Source: CAZAYP01 sp964489425 [NCBI: uncultured Verrucomicrobiota bacterium]
GTDB lineage: Bacteria > Verrucomicrobiota > Kiritimatiellia > RZYC01
Assembly: GCA_964489425.1 (NCBI GenBank)
Contig: CAZAYP010000005.1
Coordinates: 59,247 to 123,246 of the forward strand
Direction of reading: 5' to 3'
DNA length: 64,000 bases
The position numbers and the translations under genes are program-made. The notes below the pieces were generated by a model. The model was not told the origin of the DNA, made no database searches, and saw nothing but the letters and a program-made list of their open reading frames with translations. The number at the start of each line of letters is the position of its first letter. Within the stretch, counting starts at the first letter, position 1. Shown one piece after another: positions 9,381 through 19,440 of the stretch.

Positions 9381-10511
9381 ATGAAGACACTGTGCTGCAA
9401 GTCGGTGGCCGCCGGGCTGATGCTGTTGGCGCTCACGCAAGTCTGCCCCGCGCGCATCAAGCTGGTGGCGTTGCCGGAACGCGGAGCCACGGGCATCCGC
9501 CTGGACAACCCCCAGGCCACGCTGATCGAGGAGGAACGCGTGCTCACCCTCCAGGAAGGCGTCAACAAGGTGGACTTCGCCTGGAACGGCGTCACCATCG
9601 ACGCCGACTCCATCCGCCTGACCGTGCTCGGCCATCCCGACCAGGTGACGCTGCTGAACGTCAGCTACCCGCCCAACGAGGCGGCCCTGGTCTGGGAAAT
9701 CAACAGCACGGGCGCCCTCGAGGAGCCGGTGCGCATCAGCTACCTGCTGGGCAACATCGACCGCCTGATCACCTATCACGGCGTCGCCGCCAAGGACGAG
9801 TCCGCGCTGGACCTCAAGAGCTACATCATCCTGCGCAACTTCTCGGGCGAGGATTTCGGCCGCGCCCAGGTCCAGCTCGACTACGGCCAGGCGTTCGCGG
9901 TGGGCATCCAGAACGAGGAAACCAAGCAGCTCCTGTTCCTCGAGCGGAACGCCGTGCCGATCAAGAAGGTATGGACCTTCGACGCCGCCACCACCCCGTG
10001 GGACCCGGAACTGGAGGCCAACAACGTCGGCATCCCGGTGCACTACGTCATCTCCAACGTCACCAGCAGCGCGCTGGGCGAGTATGCCTTGTGGAACGGC
10101 CGGGTCCGCGTGTACCAGGACGACGGCCACAAGAGCACGATCTTCCTCGGCGAGGACGACACCCCCCTGGTGCCCGTGGGCGGCGAGATGAAGATTTATA
10201 TCGGCGACAGCCGCGACTTGGTGGTCACCCAGCGCAAGATGCGCGACGAGCGCATCAACATCCGGCGAAACACGTCCAACCAGATCGTGCTGTATGATAC
10301 GGACGAGGAGATCACCGCCAAGATCGAGAACTTCAAGGACCAGCCCGCCACCCTGACCATGATCCAGCACATCCCCGGCGAGTGGGAGATGCTGGAGTGC
10401 ACGCTGCCCTACACGCGCAAGGATGCCGGCACCCTCGAGTTCGTGATCGAGCTGCCGGCCAAGGGCAACCAGGACCTGCGCATGCACTACAACCGCCGCC
10501 ATGTACGGTAG
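9381..10511 (+). CDS. Exported DUF4139-like protein, copy 2
   Basis: Function unknown; 376 residues. A signal peptide (about 1-24, ending CPA) is followed by a beta-rich body. It shares the pattern of the 6341-7714 protein: LTLQEGVNKVDFAWNG against LTLREGANWFQFSWAN, VRISYLLGNIDRLITYHG against VEISYLTSGLAWYAFYMG, and NFSGEDFGRAQVQLDYG against NGSGEDYENAQVRLVVG. It is shorter because the middle loop that is Met/Pro-rich in copy 1 is missing. The ribosome site CGGAGG lies just before the ATG. The arrangement paralog-phosphatase-paralog suggests duplication around the phosphatase gene. Confidence 0.75.
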   Translation: MKTLCCKSVAAGLMLLALTQVCPARIKLVALPERGATGIRLDNPQATLIEEERVLTLQEGVNKVDFAWNGVTIDADSIRLTVLGHPDQVTLLNVSYPPNEAALVWEINSTGALEEPVRISYLLGNIDRLITYHGVAAKDESALDLKSYIILRNFSGEDFGRAQVQLDYGQAFAVGIQNEETKQLLFLERNAVPIKKVWTFDAATTPWDPELEANNVGIPVHYVISNVTSSALGEYALWNGRVRVYQDDGHKSTIFLGEDDTPLVPVGGEMKIYIGDSRDLVVTQRKMRDERINIRRNTSNQIVLYDTDEEITAKIENFKDQPATLTMIQHIPGEWEMLECTLPYTRKDAGTLEFVIELPAKGNQDLRMHYNRRHVR

Positions 10512-10532
10512 GCGGCCAGGAGACACGGCACC

Positions 10533-11632
<1,100 letters not shown>

Positions 11633-11636
<4 letters not shown>

Positions 11637-11989
11637 AACAATATTCCGGTATCTGCCTGCTTGCCTCCTTGATTTGGGCCACCGCGGCCGCCGCCGCGGA
11701 ACCGATCCGCTCCACCGGGGATCCCGACCTGCCCGCGGACCTCGTGGCGTCCTGGGGCCCGCAGACCAACTTTTTTCTCCAGCGCGGGTTCACGATCATC
11801 GAGTGGCCGGCGGCGCAGGTGATCCTGCGCGAGGGCCTGTGCGCCGGCGGGAAACAGTACCATACCGGCTGGCTGACCATGTATCTGCGGGATGGCCGCC
11901 GCTACCTGGTCCGCCCTCCCGCGCTGGACGATTTTCTTGCGTTCATGCGGGAAAACAGCTTGGACGCCTCGGGGTTCGCCCCGGAATAA
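11633..11989 (+). CDS. Small exported protein of unknown function
   Basis: I do not recognise the family. The 118-residue product has a clear signal peptide (ICLLASLIWATAAAAAEP, cleavage near residue 22) and a mature part of about 95 residues with Trp, Gly and aromatic residues and no Cys pair. The start is TTG at 11633-11635, overlapping the stop of the ATPase gene as TTGA, with GGGAGG seven bases upstream. The coupling implies co-translation with the ATPase gene. Whether it works with that transporter is unknown. Confidence 0.7.
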
Positions 11990-12004
11990 CACCGTGGCCG
12001 CGGC

Positions 12005-12307
12005 TCAGTGGCGGATATCGAAACCCGTGAACTCGCCGGTGGCCGGCGACCAGGCTTGGTCTTCGCGGGTGACGTAGCGCCCGAGCCGCGACTCGCGCAT
12101 GGCCGCCAGGAACCGCCGGACCTCGTCCGGCCGCCCCTCGGCCACCAGGATCACCGAGCCATCCCACTCGTTGCGCACAAATCCCGCGACGGCGAACTGC
12201 ATGGCCGCCGCCGCCGTGGTGTAGCGGAACCCCACGCCCTGTACCCGGCCCTCGTAGGTAACGGTCACCCGCTGTGGCGCGGCAGCATCCATGGGGTTGG
12301 CTTTCAT
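12005..12307 (-). CDS. acyP: Acylphosphatase
   Basis: Small cytoplasmic enzyme hydrolysing acyl phosphates. The 100 residues carry the family signature GRVQGVGFRYTT (catalytic Arg28) and GFVRNEWDGSVILVAEG (catalytic Asn46). The frame is open upstream, but the ATG at 12307 gives the normal family length of about 90-100. An internal ATG at 12292 is possible because no strong ribosome site precedes either. It stands alone on the minus strand, convergent with the operon at its left. Confidence 0.9.
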   Translation of the reverse strand: MKANPMDAAAPQRVTVTYEGRVQGVGFRYTTAAAAMQFAVAGFVRNEWDGSVILVAEGRPDEVRRFLAAMRESRLGRYVTREDQAWSPATGEFTGFDIRH

Positions 12308-12401
12308 GATGTCCAGGGATGATAAGCCATGCCCGCCGCCGGTCAATAGTGCTTGTGAGCCGGATCGTTCCCGCTTACGATAAAAATCCATGGAGGATCC
12401 T

Positions 12402-14207
12402 GTGCCCAGTTTAGACCTGTTGCCTTGGCCACAGCACGTGGAGCAAAGGCCGGGCCGGGTGCGGTTGGCCGGCCCGCTCCATGCCGCCGTGCCGCCCGCG
12501 CAGCGCGCGGCGCTGGCCCCGGCCCTGCAAGAGGTCCGACGGGCCCTGGCCGAACCGGGCATCCCGACGACGCGGGACGGGCTGGCGCTCGAGATCCGGC
12601 CTGACGCGCGCTCCGCCACCGAAAGTTATGAGCTGACGGTTTCCCGCCATGGCGTCACGATCGCGGGCGATGCGCCGGCCGGGCTGCGCCACGGCCTGCA
12701 CACGCTGGCGCAGTTGGTGCGCAGCGGGCGCGGGTGGGCGTCCGCGCTGCGCATCACGGACGCGCCGGCATTTCAGCAGCGCGGCTATTACCTGGACATC
12801 TCGCGCGGCAAAGTGCCGCGCATGGCCGAGCTCCGGCGCCTGGTCCGGCTGCTGGCCCACCTGAAAATCAACCAGCTGCAACTGTACGTGGAGCACGTGT
12901 TCGCGTTCCAGTTTGATCCCGACATCGCCGCCGGGTGCGCCCCCTTGACCGCGGCCCAGGTGCGCGACCTGGACGTGTTTTGCCGGCAACACGGCGTCGA
13001 GCTGGTTCCCAGCATGACCTGTTTCGGGCACATGGGGCGCATCCTGAGCCTGCCCGCGTACCGCGACCTGGCGGAGATCCCCTGGACGCACGGCCCCTGG
13101 AAACGCGCCCCGTGGCTGGCCCGCCTGCGCGGGGTCACCCTGGACCCGCGGCAGCCTGGGTCGCGCGCCCTGGTCCGGCGCATGACCGACGAGTTCCTGC
13201 CGCTGTTCCGCTCCGGCCGCTTCAACCTGTGCGGCGACGAAACGTACGACCTGGGCCGGGGCCGTAACGCGGCCTACGCCGCGCGCCACGGCATCGCGCG
13301 CCTGTACCTTGACCACCTGCGCTACGTGGCCGGCCTGGCCGCGCGCCACGGCAAGCGGATCATGTTCTGGAGCGATGTCCTGCTCAAGCACCCGGCGGCC
13401 ATCCCGGGCATTCCCGGGGATTTCACGGTGCTGGACTGGGGTTACGAGGCGGTCATGAACTTCCGCAAGGCCGAGGTGTTCCGCGCCGCGGGCCTGCCCG
13501 TGGTCGTGTGCCCCAGCGTGCGCGGCTACAAGGTGGTGTTCAACGAGGTGGAAACCGCGCGCGCCAACATCTGCGGGTACGCCCGCGCCGGCCGCGACCT
13601 GGGCGCCGTGGGCCTGCTGAACACGGACTGGGGCGACCTCGGGCACTTCAACCTGCGCGCCGCGTCCCGCCACGGGCTCGCGCTGGGCGCGGCCATGGCA
13701 TGGAACCCGGACGGCCCGGCCGGGGCCGATTTTGACCGGTTGCTGGGGGCGGTGCTGTTTGGCCCGGGCCGCTCGGCGGCCGCGGCGGCCGAGCTGTTCC
13801 CGGCGGCCGGCCGGTTCCCGCTGGCGTCGTGGCCCTATTTTTACCGCGGCGCCGAGGCCCTGGCCGGCGGCCCTCCGGATCCCGCCACGGCAGCGGCCGC
13901 CCGGGATCAGGCGCAACGCATCGGCCGGCTGGCCGAGGCCCTGCGGCCGGGCGCCTGGCTCGCGGACCTGGACGTGACCGAACTCCGCCTCGCGGCGCGG
14001 GCACTGGCCCTGAACGCGGAGCAGGCGGCGCTGCCCGGCCGCGGAACCGCGGCCGCCCGCCGCCATGCCGGCCGGCGCCGCGACTTCAGCGCCGAGTACG
14101 GCGCCGCGTGGGTGGCGGGCAACCGGCGCGCGGGGTGGCGGGAAATGCGGGCGGCGCTGGCGCGCGCGGCGGATCGCGCCGCGGGATCGGCCGCCGCCGC
14201 TCCATGA
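12402..14207 (+). CDS. GH20-like beta-N-acetylhexosaminidase family protein
   Basis: Probable glycoside hydrolase acting on N-acetylhexosamine-containing substrates; about 600 residues. The N-terminal alpha/beta domain (about 1-120) precedes a TIM barrel beginning QQRGYYLDISRGKVPRM. The barrel then shows LKINQLQLYVEHVFAF, ELVPSMTCFGHMGR and FNLCGDETYDLGRGRN, where Asp279-Glu280 match the GH20 catalytic Asp-Glu pair. I see no signal peptide, so it is probably cytoplasmic. I prefer GTG 12402 as start because GGAGG (12392-12396) sits five bases before it; the ATG at 12390 lacks a ribosome site. The C-terminal 150 residues are very Ala/Arg-rich. Confidence 0.8.
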   Translation: MPSLDLLPWPQHVEQRPGRVRLAGPLHAAVPPAQRAALAPALQEVRRALAEPGIPTTRDGLALEIRPDARSATESYELTVSRHGVTIAGDAPAGLRHGLHTLAQLVRSGRGWASALRITDAPAFQQRGYYLDISRGKVPRMAELRRLVRLLAHLKINQLQLYVEHVFAFQFDPDIAAGCAPLTAAQVRDLDVFCRQHGVELVPSMTCFGHMGRILSLPAYRDLAEIPWTHGPWKRAPWLARLRGVTLDPRQPGSRALVRRMTDEFLPLFRSGRFNLCGDETYDLGRGRNAAYAARHGIARLYLDHLRYVAGLAARHGKRIMFWSDVLLKHPAAIPGIPGDFTVLDWGYEAVMNFRKAEVFRAAGLPVVVCPSVRGYKVVFNEVETARANICGYARAGRDLGAVGLLNTDWGDLGHFNLRAASRHGLALGAAMAWNPDGPAGADFDRLLGAVLFGPGRSAAAAAELFPAAGRFPLASWPYFYRGAEALAGGPPDPATAAAARDQAQRIGRLAEALRPGAWLADLDVTELRLAARALALNAEQAALPGRGTAAARRHAGRRRDFSAEYGAAWVAGNRRAGWREMRAALARAADRAAGSAAAAP

Positions 14208-14222
14208 TCTTGCGCGCCGGAT

Positions 14223-14252
14223 TTGACAAACCGCGTCGCAAGCGACTACTAT
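14223..14252 (+). promoter_or_regulatory. Sigma-70-type promoter for the sigma-factor gene
   Basis: A perfect TTGACA at 14223-14228 and TACTAT at 14247-14252 are 18 bases apart, about 25 bases before the ATG at 14278. This is one of the best consensus matches in the window and suggests housekeeping transcription of the alternative sigma factor. Confidence 0.65.
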
Positions 14253-14277
14253 TTCTTTCGTAACAGGCAGAGACAAG

Positions 14278-15066
14278 ATGGAAGCGACCAAAACAGAAGC
14301 GACACCGAACCAGCTGTTCGGTTTGGCGTCCCGCGAATTGTGGGAGCAGTACTGGAAAAACCCGGAATCCGGGGAGGCCGTCACCAAGCTGGTCGAGGCC
14401 CAGTTGCCCCTTGCGTACAAGGTGCTGGAACGGATTGCCATCACCCTGCCGCCGCACGTGGCGATCGAAGACCTGCTGCAAGCCGCGACGCTGGGGCTGT
14501 ATCATGCCATCACGCGCTTTGACCCGGAGCAAAAACACAACTTTATCTCGTTTGCGTTCCCGCGCGTCCGGGGCGCCATCCTGGATGAGCTGCGGTCCAT
14601 GGACTACCTGTCGCGCTCCACGCGGGCGCAGATCAAGAAGGTGGAAGAAGCCATCCGCCAGTGGACCCAGGAGCATGGCGAAAGCCCGGACGAGGAGGAC
14701 ATTGCCGCCGCGCTGGAGATGCGGCCGGAATACGTCTCCACCCTGATCGCCCGCTCGCAGCCATGGATCTCCCTTGACAGCGTCACGCTCGACATGGATG
14801 GCGCGGGCGTCAACCTCAAGGATGTTTTGGCGGATGCCAGCGCGGTCCTGCCCAGCGCCGAAGCCGAGCGCGAAGACCTGCGGCGGCATTTGCGCCAGGC
14901 GTTTCTCCAGCTGGCGCCCAAGGAACAGAAAATCCTGTACCTGTACTACTACGAAGAGCTCAAGCTCAGCGAAATTGCGGTGTTGTACGATTTGACCGAG
15001 GCCCGCATCTGCCAGATCCACGCCCTGGCCGTGGCCAAGCTGCGGGCCTGCCTCAACCTGGACTGA
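14278..15066 (+). CDS. FliA/WhiG-family RNA polymerase sigma factor
   Basis: Alternative sigma factor of the sigma-28 group, 262 residues. Region 2 includes VEAQLPLAYKVLERIA, IEDLLQAATLGLYHAITRFDP and FISFAFPRVRGAILDELRSMD, the last typical of FliA/WhiG. Region 3 includes ESPDEEDIAAALEM. Region 4 ends with a helix-turn-helix (LKLSEIAVLYDLTEARICQIHALAVAKLRA). No flagellar gene lies in the window, so a motility role cannot be assumed, although chemoreceptors occur 25 kb away. A small gene follows after 7 bases and could be an associated regulator. Confidence 0.92.
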   Translation: MEATKTEATPNQLFGLASRELWEQYWKNPESGEAVTKLVEAQLPLAYKVLERIAITLPPHVAIEDLLQAATLGLYHAITRFDPEQKHNFISFAFPRVRGAILDELRSMDYLSRSTRAQIKKVEEAIRQWTQEHGESPDEEDIAAALEMRPEYVSTLIARSQPWISLDSVTLDMDGAGVNLKDVLADASAVLPSAEAEREDLRRHLRQAFLQLAPKEQKILYLYYYEELKLSEIAVLYDLTEARICQIHALAVAKLRACLNLD

Positions 15067-15073
15067 GGACGCC

Positions 15074-15430
15074 ATGGCCGACGACTTGGACCGCGTAGCG
15101 CTGCCACCCGACCCGGCCGAAGCGGTGCGGGACAACGCCTATTTCGTCAAAAGCCTGGACCCCGAGGATGCCGGCGGCCAGGACTCGTTCCGCGACCTGC
15201 TGCGCAAGAAGAAACAGCCCCCCAAGGACGCGCCGCCGGAAGCGCCCGCGGCCGAAACCGCGCCGCCGGCACCGGAAATCCACGACGGCCTGATCCTGAG
15301 CAAAAAAGCCAAGCAGTTGTTGGAAAAGGAACACGCAGAGCTGGCTGCCCATCCGCCGGGACCACCGCCCGCCGCGCCGCCGCCCAAGCCCGGGGACGCT
15401 GCGCCCCCACACATCCACGTTACCGCGTAG
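15074..15430 (+). CDS. Small charged, Pro/Ala-rich protein downstream of the sigma factor
   Basis: Unrecognised; 118 residues with no signal peptide or membrane segment. The N-terminal half is acidic with a basic patch (RDLLRKKKQPPKD). The middle is Pro/Ala-rich and probably disordered, and a short helix (LSKKAKQLLEKEHAELAAH) precedes a Pro-rich tail. GAGG lies just before the ATG, seven bases after the sigma-factor stop, so it is likely co-transcribed. Its position suggests a partner such as an anti-sigma factor, but no FlgM signature is visible and this stays speculative. Confidence 0.6.
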   Translation: MADDLDRVALPPDPAEAVRDNAYFVKSLDPEDAGGQDSFRDLLRKKKQPPKDAPPEAPAAETAPPAPEIHDGLILSKKAKQLLEKEHAELAAHPPGPPPAAPPPKPGDAAPPHIHVTA

Positions 15431-15455
15431 CGCGGCGGACCGCCCGGCAAGCGAG

Positions 15456-16127
15456 TCAGCCAGCCACGCGCCGGCGCGCCAGGCGCCGCAGCAGCGGCAA
15501 GCCGCACAGCACGAGCAGCAGGCTGGCCGGCTCGGGGATCGGGTGCAGGTTGGCCGACCACCCGGTCTGGCCGCCCTCGCTGCCGAAGTTGAAGTCGTCG
15601 CCCGCCGGCTTGTTTTGGAACGAATACAGGGCCGAGTTGCCGTACAAGACGGTGGAGATCGTGGGCACGTACGACAGCAGCGGATCGTCCTGGTTGTAAG
15701 CCGCCGCCGCCGCAGTCCAGGCGCGGACGTAGAACTGGTCGCCCAAAACATAGCCGGTCGTGTTGAAGGTTTGGATCACCTGCTTGATCCCCTGGATCGT
15801 GGGGCTGGGCGGGGATCCGCCCGTGGTGCCGTACCCGAAGAAGCTCACCGCCACGACCAGGTCGTCGCCCGTCGTGCCAGTGGAATTGGGATTGTTGTTG
15901 GCCGGGTTGATGACGTCATCGTCGCCGGCGAAGACGAGCTGCAGGAAACAGCCCAGGGCCGCGTTGTTGGTGGAGGCAAACAGGCGCTCGCCGGTATCGC
16001 CGTGGGTGATGTAATTAGGAACGGTGTTTTGCCAGACTATATCGGCCCGCGCAACAAGGCCAAGGCACCATATCCATGCTGCCAAGCCGGCCCAATATAG
16101 ACATCCACGTAATCCCGTTTCCATCAT
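15456..16127 (-). CDS. PEP-CTERM sorting-domain exported protein
   Basis: A 223-residue exported protein of unknown function. A signal peptide (about 1-28) precedes DIVWQN. The C-terminus has the PEP-CTERM arrangement: IPEPASLLLVLCGLPLLRR, that is a PEP motif, a hydrophobic helix and a basic tail (ARRRVAG). Proteins of this class are cut and anchored by an exosortase and often sit with exopolysaccharide; no exosortase gene is present here. The ATG at 16127 is chosen because it opens the signal peptide; a second ATG follows immediately. Confidence 0.8.
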   Translation of the reverse strand: MMETGLRGCLYWAGLAAWIWCLGLVARADIVWQNTVPNYITHGDTGERLFASTNNAALGCFLQLVFAGDDDVINPANNNPNSTGTTGDDLVVAVSFFGYGTTGGSPPSPTIQGIKQVIQTFNTTGYVLGDQFYVRAWTAAAAAYNQDDPLLSYVPTISTVLYGNSALYSFQNKPAGDDFNFGSEGGQTGWSANLHPIPEPASLLLVLCGLPLLRRLARRRVAG

Positions 16128-16195
16128 GGGTGTTCCCCATGGCCACGCGCCCCACCCGCCCACACTTGGATGGCTACGGACTGCCGGGCCTGCGT

Positions 16196-16996
16196 TTACA
16201 GGTCGTAAGGCCGCGTCACCACCCACTCGAATGACGAGGCGTCTTTGCGGTCATACCAAAAACCTTCGCCGGCAGTGATGATATCGTTGGTGGCCCAGGC
16301 GTTTTCCGAGGTGTCCACCCAGCGCCGGTTATATTCGGGATAATCGGGATCCGCATACAAGTAGAAGCGCTTGTAGTTCTGGGTAGCCTTGTCCCAGGTA
16401 ATAATATGGTCCGCATCACCGTACGAGCTGCCCGCCAAGCCGTTGGTCAACTGCATGAGATCAATGGCCATATCCGTGCTGTAGGGGTAAGAAACAAGCT
16501 GCAACCCCTCGGCAATGACATTGGTGATGACCGGCACATCCACCACCTCGCCGCGCAGCACCACGGTATCGTCTCCGCCCTTGGTATTGTCAATCCAGAA
16601 CCCCATCCCGGGCGGGAGGCTCGCCGTGGCCATGATGTTGGGATTGGTCGACGTGTCGATCCACTTGTTATCCCAATAGGGATCAAGTGGATAGGAAAGC
16701 AGGTAGAACCGCTTGTATTGTCCGCTCTCGCGATCCCAGGTGATGACGTGATCGGCATTGCCATAGCTGTCACCCGCCGTGAGCTGGCCGCCAACCACCT
16801 CCTGGATGGTGTCATCGCCCGTGGCCTGGTACGGGGTGGCCACGATCGTGCGGCTGTTGGACGGCGCCGCCACGGTCTGGAATCCGAACACGTTGACGGA
16901 ATATACCGGGTCGCCTTGCGCCCAGCCGCCTGCAGCCAGAGCCAGCAGCATGCCCGCGGCCGCCATCGTCGTTTTCGCCATGTACATCTTTTTCAT
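16196..16996 (-). CDS. Exported protein with two repeats, 'PVYSVNVFGF' family
   Basis: A 266-residue secreted protein. The signal peptide ends near QG (residue 27) and is followed by DPVYSVNVFGFQTV, an N-terminus I associate with uncharacterised Kiritimatiellota/Verrucomicrobiota exported proteins. The mature part is an internal duplication: DSYGNADHVITWDRESGQYK then SSYGDADHIITWDKATQNYK, each followed by RFYL and a W-D-T-S stretch, then a G-F-W segment (GMGFWID, GEGFWYD). The ribosome site GGGAGGGG is strong, suggesting high expression. Function is unknown; a surface or matrix role is a guess. Confidence 0.75.
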   Translation of the reverse strand: MKKMYMAKTTMAAAGMLLALAAGGWAQGDPVYSVNVFGFQTVAAPSNSRTIVATPYQATGDDTIQEVVGGQLTAGDSYGNADHVITWDRESGQYKRFYLLSYPLDPYWDNKWIDTSTNPNIMATASLPPGMGFWIDNTKGGDDTVVLRGEVVDVPVITNVIAEGLQLVSYPYSTDMAIDLMQLTNGLAGSSYGDADHIITWDKATQNYKRFYLYADPDYPEYNRRWVDTSENAWATNDIITAGEGFWYDRKDASSFEWVVTRPYDL

Positions 16997-17230
16997 TGTG
17001 CACCCCTCCCGGCCGGGCCTTATGCCCAGTTTCCGAAAAACGTTTTATCTTCCTACCTATAACTATTTCCCAAACCCGGCTATTTGTTAAGCCGCTTTTT
17101 CTTTAACCCGCCACGCCAAATCTTAAAAACAAGACTGGCATCTGCTACCCGCTAGTATATAGTACCCCCTCCCACGGGAATATGTAAAGTGCGTTCTTGC
17201 AAATAAAGCGTAACGAACAGAAGGTTGGCT

Positions 17231-19399
17231 ATGGGTACGGAAACTGCGGCGCCGGGCGAATCATGGTTCTTGGAACAACTGGAGCGGGACCCTGTCCCGG
17301 CAGCAGAGCTGATGGCCTGGCTGCAAACCTGCAAAACGTCCGGCCAGGAAAAGTTGTCGGACTCTTCCGCCGATCTGCTGCAGGACACGCTTCGCGAACG
17401 CGGCGCCCTTGACCAGGCGTTGGACGTCCTGACCCTGCGCGCCCGGTGGCACGGGGCCGAGCGGACCTTCCGCAACCAGGCGCCGGCGGCCGTGACCGAC
17501 CTGCTCGGCAACAGCCCCGAAGTTCGCGCCCTGGTGGAGCAGGCCGGGTTTTCCGAGGCCGGCGTGGCCACCGGCGAATGCTTCCGGCGCCTGCAGCTCC
17601 TGCGCGCCATGACGCCCGGCGTGTTGTGCTTTGACAAGACCTGGGGCATCGGAAAAATCACGGGCATCGACTACTTTTACAAGCGCATTGCCGTGGATTT
17701 CGAGAAGAAATCCGGCCACCAGCTGGCCATGGGATATGCCGCCGAAACCTTGGAGCTGCTGCCCGCCGACCACCTGATGAGCCTCCACCACCGGGAGCCG
17801 GACCGTTTGCGCCAGATGGTGGCCGACCAGCCCGCCGAGGTCGTGCGCATCACCTTGCGCAGCTGCGGGCCGCTGCCGGTCAGCCGCATGCAGGAGCTGC
17901 TGGTGCCGCGGATCGTGGCCGCGGACGACTGGAAACGGTTCTGGGACAAGGCGCGCGGCGACCTGAAAAAAGATCTGCGCGTGGAAATTCCCAAGAGCCG
18001 CAACGATCCCCTGCGCCTGCTCCAGCAGGACAAGGGCATCACCCCGGCCTGGTTCGCGCGGCTGGCCGCCACGCGCAAGATGGAGGATATCCTGGGCCGC
18101 GTGGCCGAGTTCCGCCTGGCCGCCGGCACCGAGCCCCAGCCGCCGGAACACCTGGCCGTCCTGGCCGAACGCCTGGCGTTTGTCATCATCGGCGCCGGCA
18201 ACAAGCATTCCGGCCTGATGGCCCAGGCCATGATTGCGGCCGACGACCTTGGCCTGCAGACCCCCGGCGTGGACCTTCCGGACCGGGCCCGGCAACTGAT
18301 GGCCCCGGCGCTGTTCGTGGCCACCACGGCGCGCGTGCCCGCCCGCGATCTGCCGCGCTTCCTGCGGTACCTCATGAAAATCGACCGGACGGCGCTGCTC
18401 GACCTGCTGGTCCAAATGCTGCCCAAGCTGCAGATGACCGCCCTGTCCGAGGCCATGGACTTGTTGCTGGCCGAAGGGCAGGAGGCGCGCTGCGCGGCCG
18501 CCTTCCGCACCCAGACGGTGGAGCGCCAGGTGGCGGAAGTCGAAATGATCTACTGGCTGTGCCGGCACCGGGACCGGATGGAAACCTGGCGGCTGGGCAC
18601 CATCGCAGACTTGACGCGCTGGATGTTCCGGGTGCTGGGCAAGGAGTACAACGGCGAGCAGCTCAAAGCGCAGAACCAGCTGCGCGCCCAATTTGACAAA
18701 AAAGAGTGGCTCCAGATCCTGCTGGATGGCCTCGACCCCACCGAGCGGCGGGAGCTGATGCGGCTGGTGAAGGAGTCCGGCGGATGGCTGGAGGTGGACC
18801 GCCGCTCCGTGCTCGGCGCGATTATCAAGCTGGACCCGACGCTCCTGGAGGTCATGGTGGCCGCCCCCGAGGAAATTGCCGCGCAGAGCGCGCCACGCGG
18901 GCCGATCACCTCTCACCGCAGCTACCACGAACGCCAGCGCCAGCTGGAAAAAATCGTCACCGTGGACATCCCGCAGGTGGCGCGGGAAATCGGCAAGGCC
19001 CGGGAATACGGGGACCTCAGCGAGAATTTCGAGTACAAGGCCGCCAAGGACAAGCAGGCCCTGCTGCTGCGCCGCCAGGGCGAGATCAACGCCATGCTGC
19101 ACGCCGTGACCCCGAGCGCGTTTACCGGCCTGCCCCACGACCAGGCCGGGGTGGGCACCGGCGTGCGGATCCGCCACGCGGACGGCCGCGAGGAGCTGTT
19201 CTATATCCTGGGCGCCTGGGACCGCGACGAGACCCTGGGGATCATCTCCAACGACAGCGGCATGGCCCAGGCCCTGCAAGGCCACCGCGCCGGCGATACG
19301 GTGCAGGTGCCGACGGCCGCCGGCCCGCAATCCGCCACAGTAACAGAGGTGACGGGCCTGCCCGACGCCATCCACAAGTGGATTAACAGCGACGCCTGA
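17231..19399 (+). CDS. Large protein with C-terminal GreA/GreB transcription-factor domain
   Basis: A 722-residue protein whose last 160 residues (from about 560) are a complete GreA/GreB module. The coiled-coil N-terminal part has REYGDLSENFEYKAAKDKQ with the acidic tip residues that stimulate RNA polymerase transcript cleavage. The FKBP-like C-terminal part has LGIISNDSGMAQALQGHRAGDTVQV. The first 550 residues are mostly helical with no recognised motif, resembling a helical-repeat scaffold. Ordinary GreA has about 158 residues, so this is an extended form. The ATG at 17231 has AGAAGG six bases upstream; a TTG two codons earlier is less likely. Confidence 0.82.
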   Translation: MGTETAAPGESWFLEQLERDPVPAAELMAWLQTCKTSGQEKLSDSSADLLQDTLRERGALDQALDVLTLRARWHGAERTFRNQAPAAVTDLLGNSPEVRALVEQAGFSEAGVATGECFRRLQLLRAMTPGVLCFDKTWGIGKITGIDYFYKRIAVDFEKKSGHQLAMGYAAETLELLPADHLMSLHHREPDRLRQMVADQPAEVVRITLRSCGPLPVSRMQELLVPRIVAADDWKRFWDKARGDLKKDLRVEIPKSRNDPLRLLQQDKGITPAWFARLAATRKMEDILGRVAEFRLAAGTEPQPPEHLAVLAERLAFVIIGAGNKHSGLMAQAMIAADDLGLQTPGVDLPDRARQLMAPALFVATTARVPARDLPRFLRYLMKIDRTALLDLLVQMLPKLQMTALSEAMDLLLAEGQEARCAAAFRTQTVERQVAEVEMIYWLCRHRDRMETWRLGTIADLTRWMFRVLGKEYNGEQLKAQNQLRAQFDKKEWLQILLDGLDPTERRELMRLVKESGGWLEVDRRSVLGAIIKLDPTLLEVMVAAPEEIAAQSAPRGPITSHRSYHERQRQLEKIVTVDIPQVAREIGKAREYGDLSENFEYKAAKDKQALLLRRQGEINAMLHAVTPSAFTGLPHDQAGVGTGVRIRHADGREELFYILGAWDRDETLGIISNDSGMAQALQGHRAGDTVQVPTAAGPQSATVTEVTGLPDAIHKWINSDA

Positions 19400-19440
19400 T
19401 CCCGGCCGCGCCACCCCACCCCCCCCAGGACACCCACGCC

